64,000 bases of DNA, taken from CAWJFP01 sp963842155 (GTDB lineage: Bacteria; Pseudomonadota; Alphaproteobacteria; JACZXZ01). Numbering within the stretch: position 1 is the stretch's first letter; each line of letters opens with the position of its first letter. The DNA lies in contig CAWJFP010000015.1 in the NCBI GenBank assembly GCA_963842155.1, positions 17,922-81,921 of the forward strand. The letters run 5' to 3'. Made by a program: the position numbers and the translations under genes. This document shows positions 39,204-48,611 of this stretch, piece after piece. A model generated the notes under the pieces. It made no database searches. It worked only from the letters and a program-made list of their open reading frames with translations, and was not told where the DNA came from.

Positions 39204-39268
39204 CTACGATCGGCGATCGAGCTTCTGGACCTCAAGATAAGCGGGGAGCAGCGTTCCCGGGACGAGCC
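39204..39268 (-). pseudogene. Remnant copy of the 3' end of the PPOX-family gene
   Basis: Bases 39213-39268 match 41917-41972, the last codons of the PPOX gene, at 47 of 56 positions on the same strand. Read on the minus strand this encodes LVPGTLLPAYLEVQKLDRRS and a stop, against LVAGTKLPAYLEGWKLAR in the intact gene. Nothing upstream of it resembles the rest of that gene. A decayed paralogue or a recombination scar beside the low-GC gene. Confidence 0.6.
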
Positions 39269-39682
39269 GCTACGCGGTTAAGCATGCGGCTCTTGATCAT
39301 GGCCTTGTCAGGGCATAGGATTTTCCCCACGGGAAGGCTGCCGTGCCACCGCCCGCCGAAAGCACTCGTAAAGTGCGGCAGGACGATCTTCGATTTTCTC
39401 TGCCTTTGGCCGAGGTGCGGGTCATGGAGCGAATATTTGCCGATCGGAAATCGACGTCCCACGCCCATGTGACGCGCTCGCTGCGTCTCACCGGACAGGG
39501 TACGAGCTTGCGCCGTTGCGGCCCCAGTCGGCGCGGAATGGAGGTGCCCGGGCGGTAGGGCCGCCCCGGTCTATCCACGGTACGTCAACCCTTCCGCGCC
39601 GCGTCTTGCGGAAACCCGGCGGCGTCGTCGAGAAGGGATAGAAGAATCCGAACGAAAACATGCAACAGAGGAGGAAACCCGA
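39269..39682. other. Gene-free stretch between the defence-like gene and the GMC operon
   Basis: About 410 bases with only short reading frames on both strands (up to ~90 codons), none recognisable. Base composition is intermediate. A hairpin GGGCGG-N5-CCGCCC lies at 39550-39566. The right end holds the GAGGAGGAAA ribosome site of the next gene. It may be decayed DNA belonging to the PPOX-gene remnant on its left. Confidence 0.5.
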
Positions 39683-40237
39683 ATGACCAACAAGGCATTC
39701 AATCGGCGCCAGTTCCTGCAGACCAGCGGGTTGGCGGCCGTGGGCATCGCGGCGGCGGCTTCGGGGGCGGTGCTGATCGCGCCCGACGGCGCTTGGGCGA
39801 TGTCGCTGTCGTCGCTCGATACCCACGAGGCCGAGACGCTGCTGGCAATGACCCGGCGGCTTTACCCCCATCCGAACCTGGGCGACATGTACTACGCCAA
39901 GGTCGTGGAGGATCTCGACCAGAAGGCCAAGGCCGACGCCGCGCTCGCGAAACAGCTCAAGGACGGCGTCGCCGAGCTCGACAAGGCCGAAGGCATCGCC
40001 TGGAGCGAATTATCCGAGGGCAGCCAGCTCGACGTGTTGACCAAGATGGAGGCGACGGCGTTCTTCCAGACCGTGCGCGGCAACACCGTTTCCTCGCTCT
40101 ACAACAATCCTCTCGTGTGGCGACATTTCGGCTACGAGGGAGCGTCCTTCCCGTTCGGCGGCTACCGCTACCGGGGATTCGACGACCTCGCATGGCTCCC
40201 GGACCCGCCCGATTCGGCGAGTCCCGCAGCCGGCTGA
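39683..40237 (+). CDS. Gluconate 2-dehydrogenase subunit 3-family protein (Tat-exported small subunit)
   Basis: 184 residues. The N-terminus has a twin-arginine signal (NRRQFLQTSGLAAVGIAAAA, ending near APDGAWA), followed by a helical domain with ETLLAMTRRLYPHPNLGDMYY, as in gluconate_2-dh3 proteins. The small subunit escorts the cofactor-containing GMC subunit, which has no signal of its own, through the Tat pathway. It lies 16 bases upstream of that subunit gene. A strong GAGGAGG ribosome site precedes ATG. Confidence 0.88.
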   Translation: MTNKAFNRRQFLQTSGLAAVGIAAAASGAVLIAPDGAWAMSLSSLDTHEAETLLAMTRRLYPHPNLGDMYYAKVVEDLDQKAKADAALAKQLKDGVAELDKAEGIAWSELSEGSQLDVLTKMEATAFFQTVRGNTVSSLYNNPLVWRHFGYEGASFPFGGYRYRGFDDLAWLPDPPDSASPAAG

Positions 40238-40253
40238 CCTAAGGGAGGACAAC

Positions 40254-41822
40254 ATGGCCAAATATGATCTCAACGACGATTCGGTCGTCGTCATCATCGG
40301 ATCGGGCGCAGGCGGCGGCACGCTCGCCAACGAGCTGTGCCAGAAGGGCGTCAAGGTCGTGGTGCTCGAAGCCGGCAAGCGCTTCACGCGCGACGATCTC
40401 GTCAACAACGAATGGGCGGCGTTCCTGCAGCTGGCCTGGCTCGACAAGCGGACCACCTCGGGCAATTGGCGCGTGGCCAAGGACTTTCCGAATCTGCCGA
40501 GCTGGATCTGCAAGACGGTCGGCGGCACCACGGTGCATTGGGCGGGCGCGAGCCTGCGTTTCCAGCCGCACGAATTCGCCGTGCGCACCGCCTATGGTGA
40601 CATCGCCGGCGCCAATCTGCTCGATTGGCCGATAACCCTCGCGGACCTCGAGCCCTATTACGCCAAGGCCGAGGACAAATTGGGCGTGACGCGAACCAAC
40701 GGGATTCCGGGGCTGCCCGGCAACAACAACTTCAAGGTCATGTATTGGGGCGCGACGCGCGTCGGCTACAAGGACGTGCATACCGGGCGCATGGCGATCA
40801 ACAGCCAGCCGCGCCACGACCGGGACGCCTGCTGGCAGATGGGCTTCTGTTTCCAAGGCTGCAAGTCGGGCGCCAAATGGTCGACGCTCTACACGGAAAT
40901 CCCGGCTGGCGAGGCCACCGGGAGGCTCGAGGTTCGGCCCGAGTCAATGGCGCTCCAGCTCCAGCACGACAGCTCCGGTAAGGCGACAGGCGTGCTTTAT
41001 GCGGACGCCAGCGGCGCGCAGCAGCTACAGAAGGCGCGCGTGGTATGCGTCGCGGGCAACTCGATCGAGACGCCCAGGCTCCTGCTCAATTCCCACTCCT
41101 CCACCTTCCCCAACGGGCTCGCCAATTCCTCGGGCCAAGTCGGCAAGAACTACATGCGGCACTTGACCGGGTCGGTCTACGCGACTTTCGACCGCCCCGT
41201 GCATATGTACCGCGGCACCACGATGGCCGGCATCATAACGGACGAGGCAGGGAACGATCCCAAGCGCGGCTTCGTGGGCGGCTATCACATGGAGACGCTC
41301 TCGCTCGGCATTGCGTTCATGCCCGCCTTCCTTAATCCGGGCGCCTGGGGACGCGAATACACGCGCCTCCTCGACATGTACGACCACATGGCCGGCATGT
41401 GGCTGGTCGGCGAGGATATGCCGCAAGAATCCAACCGCGTGACGCTCCACGCCACCGAGAAGGACAAGTGGGGCCTGCCGATCCCGAACGTGCATTACGA
41501 CGACCACGCGAACGACCTCGCCATGCGCAACCACGGCTTCAAGCAAGGAACGGCCGTCTACAAGGCCGTGGGCGCAGTCGACGTCGTCGAGACGCCGCCC
41601 TACCCCTCGACCCATAATCTCGGCACCTGCCGGATGAGCGCGCGGCCCGAGGACGGGGTCTGCGACAAGTGGGGCCAGACCCACGACGTGAAGAATCTGT
41701 TCATCTCCGACGGCAGCCAGTTCACCACCAGTGCCGCCGAGAACCCCACCCTCACCATCGTGACCTTGGCGATCCGCCAGGCCGATCACATCGCCGACCG
41801 CATGGCGAAAAAGGAGATTTGA
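40254..41822 (+). CDS. GMC-family FAD dehydrogenase (large subunit)
   Basis: 522 residues. N-terminal FAD Rossmann motif VVIIGSGAGGGTLANEL, VGGTTVHWAGASLRF near residue 85, and the C-terminal GMC pair: catalytic His in HNLGTCRM and Asn/His region SAAENPTLTIV. Related to the flavoprotein subunit of gluconate, sorbitol and fructose dehydrogenases. It is presumably exported with the Tat-borne small subunit and oxidises a sugar or polyol in the periplasm. The usual membrane cytochrome c subunit is not encoded nearby. Confidence 0.9.
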   Translation: MAKYDLNDDSVVVIIGSGAGGGTLANELCQKGVKVVVLEAGKRFTRDDLVNNEWAAFLQLAWLDKRTTSGNWRVAKDFPNLPSWICKTVGGTTVHWAGASLRFQPHEFAVRTAYGDIAGANLLDWPITLADLEPYYAKAEDKLGVTRTNGIPGLPGNNNFKVMYWGATRVGYKDVHTGRMAINSQPRHDRDACWQMGFCFQGCKSGAKWSTLYTEIPAGEATGRLEVRPESMALQLQHDSSGKATGVLYADASGAQQLQKARVVCVAGNSIETPRLLLNSHSSTFPNGLANSSGQVGKNYMRHLTGSVYATFDRPVHMYRGTTMAGIITDEAGNDPKRGFVGGYHMETLSLGIAFMPAFLNPGAWGREYTRLLDMYDHMAGMWLVGEDMPQESNRVTLHATEKDKWGLPIPNVHYDDHANDLAMRNHGFKQGTAVYKAVGAVDVVETPPYPSTHNLGTCRMSARPEDGVCDKWGQTHDVKNLFISDGSQFTTSAAENPTLTIVTLAIRQADHIADRMAKKEI

Positions 41823-41839
41823 CGACCGCTTGATCAGGA

Positions 41840-41869
41840 CCCCCCGCGGCTCGCCATCGCCGCGGGGGG
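41840..41869. terminator. Perfect 11-bp hairpin between convergent genes
   Basis: CCCCCCGCGGC (41840-41850) pairs perfectly with GCCGCGGGGGG (41859-41869) across an 8-base loop. It lies between the GMC stop at 41822 and the PPOX stop at 41914, so it could terminate both. No T-tract on either side. Confidence 0.55.
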
Positions 41870-41913
41870 CGATAGAGAACGGAGGCCGCCGCGAAGAAGC
41901 TCGATTTCGCAAT

Positions 41914-42588
41914 TCAGCGAGCGAGCTTCCAGCCCTCGAGATAAGCGGGGAGCTTGGTTCCCGCGACGAGCCGCGCGTCGGGCAAAGGCGGGCCGGCCGA
42001 AAGCGTCATGGGCAGCACCCCGGCCCAGATGGGAAGGGCGTAGTCCGGCTCGTCGTCGATCGGCCCGCCGGTCCGCACCTTGGCCGAGACCTCGTCGAGC
42101 TCCATGCCCAGCACGGTCGTCGCCTTGAGCTCCTGATCGCTGACCGGCCTGAGCTCGGGCCAGCGCCCGGGGAAGACGCGCTCGATGAAATTCTCGAGCG
42201 CGGCGAGCTTCGCCTCGCGCTCCTTCACGAGCTGCGCCACGCCGAAGGCCATCACCGCGCGGTAGTTGACCGAATGGTGGAAGCCGGAGCGCGCCAGCAC
42301 GAAGCCGTCGAGATGGGTGACGGTAAGGCAGACGGGCACGCCCTTCTCGAGCGTGCGCAGCATGCGGCTCGCCGAGGAGCCGTGCCAATAGACATGATTG
42401 CCCTCGCGCCAATAGGAGGTGGGCGTCACATAGGGCTTGCCTTCGATCGTATAGCCGACATGGCAAAGGACGCCGGCGTCGAGGATGGCGTAGACGGTCG
42501 CGCGGTCGTAGTGGCCGCGCTTGGCCATCCGCCTCACGCGCGTGCGCGCGGTGGGCTTGAAGTCATCGGCCGGCTTATAGGCGTCCAT
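41914..42588 (-). CDS. Pyridoxamine 5'-phosphate oxidase-family (FMN split-barrel) protein
   Basis: 224 residues of the PPOX/flavin-nucleotide-binding family: GVLCHVGYTIEGKPYVTPTSYWREGNHVYWHGSSASRML carries the FMN-phosphate site, and HHSVNYRAVMAFG follows. This group is usually annotated as putative FMN-binding protein; it is not the PdxH enzyme itself. Its 3' end is duplicated at 39213-39268. Convergent with the GMC operon. Confidence 0.85.
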   Translation of the reverse strand: MDAYKPADDFKPTARTRVRRMAKRGHYDRATVYAILDAGVLCHVGYTIEGKPYVTPTSYWREGNHVYWHGSSASRMLRTLEKGVPVCLTVTHLDGFVLARSGFHHSVNYRAVMAFGVAQLVKEREAKLAALENFIERVFPGRWPELRPVSDQELKATTVLGMELDEVSAKVRTGGPIDDEPDYALPIWAGVLPMTLSAGPPLPDARLVAGTKLPAYLEGWKLAR

Positions 42589-42685
42589 GGGCGCTCTCCT
42601 CCTGGCGGTCGCATGCTAGCCAAGAAGCCCGGGCAGGCGGAAGAGCGAAAAGCGAACGGCCTACGGCCCGTTCGAACAGGTTGCC

Positions 42686-44127
<1,442 letters not shown>

Positions 44128-44137
44128 CTCGCCGCCC

Positions 44138-45064
44138 TCATGCGGCGAGGCTCCTGAGCCGCCGCCACAAGGGCGCGAAAAGACCCTGCGGCAGGAAGAA
44201 GAGAATGAAAATGAGGATGATCGTATAGACCCAGAGACGATACTCGCTGAAGCCGCGCAGGAGCTCGGTCAGGAGATTGAGCAGCAGCGCGCCGCAGACC
44301 GGTCCGTAGATCGAGCCCATACCGCCGACATAGACCATGATGATGATGTTGATCGAGAGCACGACGGCGAAGAGATCGGGCCCGACCTGGAGCTGGTAAT
44401 GGGCATAGAGCGCGCCGCCGAGGCCTGCGACGGCGGCGCTGATCATGAGCGAGGCGATCTTGTAGAAAGTGACGTCGATGCCGGCCGCCTGGCAGGCCGC
44501 CTCGTCGCCGCGGGTGGCGCGCAGGATGGTGCCCCAGGGCGAGTTGGCGATGAGCTTGAGCGCGGTGACCGAGAAAGCGAGGCAAACGAGCGTGAGGCCA
44601 TATTCGGCAAGCTCGGAATCGAACATGGGGGCGAGCCCGTTGAGCCCGTCCTGCCCGCCGGTATAGCGCGCGAAGATGATGGTGAGGCTTTGCATCACCG
44701 CGGCGCCCGAGAGCATGGCAAGGGCGAAATAGGGCCCGCGCAGGCGCAGGGTGGGCAAGCCGATGACGATGCCGAAGAGCATGGCCACGAGCGGCGCCGC
44801 CAGGAGGCTCCACCACGGGCTCCAGCCGAAATCGACATTGAGGAAGCCGGCCGTGTAGGCGCCCGCGCCGATGAAGAGGGAGTGGCCGAAATTCTCGCGC
44901 CCCGTGAGGCCCGACATGAAATCCCAGCTCGCCGCCCACATGCCGTAGCAGACAGCCACCGTCAGCACGCCGGTGATGTAGCTGTTGCCGACAAGCCAGG
45001 GCGCGAGGGCGAGCGCCGTCAAGCCCAAGAGCGCCGCGAGCCAATCGATCTTGCGGGTGGCCAT
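44138..45064 (-). CDS. livM: LivM-type ABC permease (cluster 2)
   Basis: 308 residues with about nine membrane segments; WAASWDFMSGLTGRENFGHSLFIGAGAY and the coupling loop LRATRGDEAACQAAGIDVTFYK are diagnostic. VGGMGSIYGPVCGALLL near the end. Starts 7 bases after the livH stop. Confidence 0.92.
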   Translation of the reverse strand: MATRKIDWLAALLGLTALALAPWLVGNSYITGVLTVAVCYGMWAASWDFMSGLTGRENFGHSLFIGAGAYTAGFLNVDFGWSPWWSLLAAPLVAMLFGIVIGLPTLRLRGPYFALAMLSGAAVMQSLTIIFARYTGGQDGLNGLAPMFDSELAEYGLTLVCLAFSVTALKLIANSPWGTILRATRGDEAACQAAGIDVTFYKIASLMISAAVAGLGGALYAHYQLQVGPDLFAVVLSINIIIMVYVGGMGSIYGPVCGALLLNLLTELLRGFSEYRLWVYTIILIFILFFLPQGLFAPLWRRLRSLAA

Positions 45065-45071
45065 GCCGGGC

Positions 45072-45926
45072 TCAGAAGGCCGCGCGCTTGCCGAAGAAGC
45101 CGGCGGGCCGCAGGATGAGGGTGAGCAGCACGGCGGCCACCGAGACGATCTGCGACCATTCGATCGAGATCTTGAAGGCGACGATCGTCTCGGTATAGCC
45201 GAGGAGCAGAGCGCCCACGATCGAGCCGGGGATCGAGCCCAGCCCGCCGACCACCACGATGGCGAAGGCCTTGATGAGCGGCAGGAGGCCCATGCTCGGG
45301 ATGACCGACTGGAAGGGCGCCACCAGCACGCCCGCCGCGGCCGCGATGCCCGCGGACAGCCCCATCACGATCGAATAGATGCGGTCGGAGGGCACGCCCA
45401 TATATTGCGCGGCCTCGGCGTCCTGCGCGACCGCGAGGATCGCCGAGCCGAGCCGCGTATGCTGCATGAAGAGCCACAGCGCCGACAGGATCGCGACGCT
45501 GCCGGAGAGCGCCAGGAGCCGCTGGCCGCTGATATCGACGCCGCCGAAATGCAAGGTGCCGCTCACCATCGAGGGCACGTTGCGCGCCTCGGAGCCGAAG
45601 ACGAGCAGCAGCACCTGCTCCACCATGAGCGAGACGGCAAGCGTGATCATGAGCACGGCGAGCGTAGAGCGGCGCAGCGGCCTTACCAGGATGCGCTCGA
45701 CGCCGACCCCGAAGAGCGCCACCAGCATCACCGCCACCGGTGCCGCAAGCCAGAGCGGGAAGCGCGCGTCCGCCGTGAGGGCGTAAACGAGATAGGCGCC
45801 GAGCGCATAGAAGGAGCCGTGCGCCAGATTGAGGATGCGCGCCACGCCGAAGATGAGCGTGAAGCCCATCGCCAATATGGCGTAGATGGCGCTGATCACG
45901 GCGCCATAGACGAGAATCTCGATCAA
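45072..45926 (-). CDS. livH: LivH-type ABC permease (cluster 2)
   Basis: 284 residues, eight membrane segments. YGAVISAIYAILAMGFTLIFGVARILNLAHGSFYALGAY at the start and VVGGLGSIPGSIVGALLLGY near the C-terminus are the LivH signatures. Sits 13 bases after the proximal binding-protein gene. Confidence 0.93.
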   Translation of the reverse strand: MIEILVYGAVISAIYAILAMGFTLIFGVARILNLAHGSFYALGAYLVYALTADARFPLWLAAPVAVMLVALFGVGVERILVRPLRRSTLAVLMITLAVSLMVEQVLLLVFGSEARNVPSMVSGTLHFGGVDISGQRLLALSGSVAILSALWLFMQHTRLGSAILAVAQDAEAAQYMGVPSDRIYSIVMGLSAGIAAAAGVLVAPFQSVIPSMGLLPLIKAFAIVVVGGLGSIPGSIVGALLLGYTETIVAFKISIEWSQIVSVAAVLLTLILRPAGFFGKRAAF

Positions 45927-45939
45927 GGCGTTCGGCCGG

Positions 45940-47181
45940 TCATTTTTGCGGTAGCCAGGGCGGCATGATCATCTTGCCGGTGGCGAGCGCCTTGGGCCAG
46001 ACGACGACGCGGCTCCCGTCGGGCTGCCATTGCACGAAGATCTGGTTGACCAGCCCCGGCCCGTCCCTGACGTCGTGCGTCGCGTCGAACGCCACGCGGC
46101 CGCGCACCCCGACATATTCGGATTTTTCCAGCGCTTTCACGAGATCGTCGGTGGTGGAGGCATCGGCATGGGTCAGGGCCTCGACGTAGATGTAGACCGC
46201 GTCGTAGGCGGCGGGCGCGGTATAGACGGGCGAGCGGTGATAGAGCGCCTCGAAACGGTCCCACCAGGAAATGGTCTTCGGCGAGATCGGCGCGCGGAGC
46301 ACGAAATTCGTCGTCACCTCGGAGACTGCCTTGCCGTCCACGCGCGTGAAGAAGTCGGCGTCCATGCTCTTGACGTCGAGGCCGCCCACGGGCAAGGGCA
46401 GCTTGGCGTCGTACCACTGCTTGATGAAGACGTCCGAGGCGGCGTGGGAAATGATGACGAAGAGATATTGCGCGCCGCTCGCCTTCACCTTGGCGAAGAG
46501 GGGCGAGAAGTCGCTGGTCTGCTCGTCGAAGAACTCGGCCAGCGTCACGGCGAGCCCGGCTGCCTCGGCGCCCTTCTTGAGATAGGGGATCATGTCCTGC
46601 ACGAATTTGGCGTTCTCGCCGATGATGGCGATCTTGTTGTAGCCGAGCTCGCCTTTGAGATCGTCCTTGATGAAGTCGAGCAGCCCGGCGGAGGTGCGGA
46701 TCGAGTTCAGCGGCCCGACGCGGAAGATATATTTGTAGTGCTCGTAATCCTCCTTGACCTTGGCGGTGATGCCGGGAGCGGCCGCGCCGACGCCGAGATA
46801 GATCGTCTTGGCGCGCGAGATATGGGGCAACTCGGCGAGCGCCAAGCCGCTGTCGTAGCCGCCGATCAGAAGATCGACATGATCCTCGCCGGTCAGCTTG
46901 TTGACAGCCGCGATGCCGGTCTTGGCGCCCTCGCTCGAGATCACACCCTCGTCCGCCACCACCATGGCGAGCTTGCGGCCGAGGACGCCGCCGCCCGCGT
47001 TGATCTCGTCGATCGCCATCTTGACGCCGTCGACGGTGTCGCGCCCGACCTGGAGCTGGATCGGCGCGTTCACGCCGATGAGAATCGGCTTGTCGTCGGC
47101 CGCGGCCGGCCCGCAGTGCCAGGCGCCCAGCAACGTCAGCAGAGCCGCCGCCGCGAGCGCGCGGGCCATTCGCGAAGTCAT
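45940..47181 (-). CDS. ABC transporter substrate-binding protein, Peripla_BP_6 (cluster 2, copy A)
   Basis: 413 residues with a signal peptide (ALAAAALLTLLGAWHCGPAAA) and mature start DDKPILIGVNAPIQLQVGRD. KLTGEDHVDLLIGGYDSG and VIISHAASDVFIKQWYDAKLP are shared almost word for word with the next gene, so the two are paralogues by tandem duplication. ATG 47181 has GAGGAGG upstream. The ligand is unknown. Confidence 0.9.
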   Translation of the reverse strand: MTSRMARALAAAALLTLLGAWHCGPAAADDKPILIGVNAPIQLQVGRDTVDGVKMAIDEINAGGGVLGRKLAMVVADEGVISSEGAKTGIAAVNKLTGEDHVDLLIGGYDSGLALAELPHISRAKTIYLGVGAAAPGITAKVKEDYEHYKYIFRVGPLNSIRTSAGLLDFIKDDLKGELGYNKIAIIGENAKFVQDMIPYLKKGAEAAGLAVTLAEFFDEQTSDFSPLFAKVKASGAQYLFVIISHAASDVFIKQWYDAKLPLPVGGLDVKSMDADFFTRVDGKAVSEVTTNFVLRAPISPKTISWWDRFEALYHRSPVYTAPAAYDAVYIYVEALTHADASTTDDLVKALEKSEYVGVRGRVAFDATHDVRDGPGLVNQIFVQWQPDGSRVVVWPKALATGKMIMPPWLPQK

Positions 47182-47252
47182 GCAAGCCTCCTCGCCGGCG
47201 ACAGCGAAATCCGGCGCGACGCGCGTCGTCTGCCGCGCGGCCCGACTGCCGC

Positions 47253-48491
47253 TCAGTTCTGCGCGATCCAAGGCGGCAAGATCATCTTGCCGTTGGCGAC
47301 TTCCTTCGGCCAGACGACGACGCGCTCGCCGTCGGGCTGCCATTGCACGAAGAGCGCGTTGACGAAGCCGGGCCCGTCCTTGACGTCGTGCGTCTCGTCG
47401 AACTGCACGCGCCCGCGCACGCCCTCATAGTCGGTCTTCTCCAATGCCTTGATCATCGCCTCGGTCTCGGTCGTGCCGGCCCGCTGGGCGGCGTCGGCGT
47501 AGAGATAGACCGCGTCATAGGCGCCGGGGCCGGTATAGACGGGCGCGCGGCCGTAGGTGGCGATGAATTTGTCCCACCAGGGGACCGACTTGGGCGTGAT
47601 CGGCGCGCGCAGCACGAAATTCACCGTGACCTCGCCGACCGCCTTGCCGCCGACGCGCTTGAAGAAATCGGCATCCATGCTCTTCACGTCGACGCCGCCG
47701 ATCGGCACCGGCACCTTCGCGTCGTACCATTGCTTGACAAAGACATCGGAGGCGGCGTGCGAAATGATGACGATGAGATATTGCACACCGCTGTCCTTGA
47801 TCTTGGCGAAGATGGGCGAGAAGTCCGCCGTCTGCACGTCGAAGAACTCGGCGACCGGCACTTCGAGCCCGGCCCCCTCCGCGCCCTTCTTGATGGCGGG
47901 CACCATGTCCTGCACCCATTTCGCGTTCTCGCCCAGGATGGCGATCTTCTTGTAGCCGAGCTCGCCCTTCAGCTTGTTGGCGATGAAATCGAGCAGGGCC
48001 TTCGATTGGCGCGCCGAATTGATCGGGTTGACCCGGAAGATGTATTTGTAGTGGTCGTAGTCGTCCTTGACCTTCTGCTGGATGCTGGGCGAGGCGGAAC
48101 CAACATTGAGAAAGATCGTCTTGGCGCGCGCGATATGCGGCAATTCGCCGAGCGTCACGCCGCTGTCGTAGCCGCCGATCAGCACGTCGACATGATCCTC
48201 GCCGGTGAGCTTGTTGACCGCCGCGATGCCGACCTTGGGCCCCTCGCTCGCCGCCTCGCCCTCGTCCGCGGTGACGAGGGTGAGCTTGCGGCCGAGCACG
48301 CCGCCGGCGGCGTTGATCTCGTCGACCGCCATCTTGGCCGCGTCGATCGTGTCGCGACCGACCTGGAGCTGGAGCGCCGTGTTGACGCCGATCAGGATGG
48401 GCTTGTCCTCGGCCGCCGCGGGCCGGGCGCCGGTCATGCTTGCCAGGCCGAGAAGAACCGCCGCCAAAAGCCCCAATCGCCGGGCTGTCAT
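47253..48491 (-). CDS. ABC transporter substrate-binding protein, Peripla_BP_6 (cluster 2, copy B)
   Basis: 412 residues, signal peptide (GLLAAVLLGLASMTGARPAAA), mature EDKPILIGVNTALQLQVGRD. Paralogous over its whole length to copy A, including the C-terminal GKMILPPWIAQN versus GKMIMPPWLPQK. First gene of the second liv operon, 71 bases ahead of copy A. Two receptors sharing one permease would widen or tune substrate range; inferred. Confidence 0.9.
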   Translation of the reverse strand: MTARRLGLLAAVLLGLASMTGARPAAAEDKPILIGVNTALQLQVGRDTIDAAKMAVDEINAAGGVLGRKLTLVTADEGEAASEGPKVGIAAVNKLTGEDHVDVLIGGYDSGVTLGELPHIARAKTIFLNVGSASPSIQQKVKDDYDHYKYIFRVNPINSARQSKALLDFIANKLKGELGYKKIAILGENAKWVQDMVPAIKKGAEGAGLEVPVAEFFDVQTADFSPIFAKIKDSGVQYLIVIISHAASDVFVKQWYDAKVPVPIGGVDVKSMDADFFKRVGGKAVGEVTVNFVLRAPITPKSVPWWDKFIATYGRAPVYTGPGAYDAVYLYADAAQRAGTTETEAMIKALEKTDYEGVRGRVQFDETHDVKDGPGFVNALFVQWQPDGERVVVWPKEVANGKMILPPWIAQN

Positions 48492-48611
48492 GCTTGCCTC
48501 CCTTAGCGTTTCGCGCGAGGCGGCCGGCGAAGGCCGCATCAGTCTTCCCTGCGAGGGCGCGCTCGGCGCCTCGATTTTCTCGGGCGGTGCGAAGCTGCGC
48601 TGCCCGCTTGC

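Noticed and set aside
39297..39578. 93-codon minus-strand frame beside the PPOX remnant
   Set aside because: Not similar to any family I recognise, no ribosome site, and other frames are open over the same bases; treated as non-coding.
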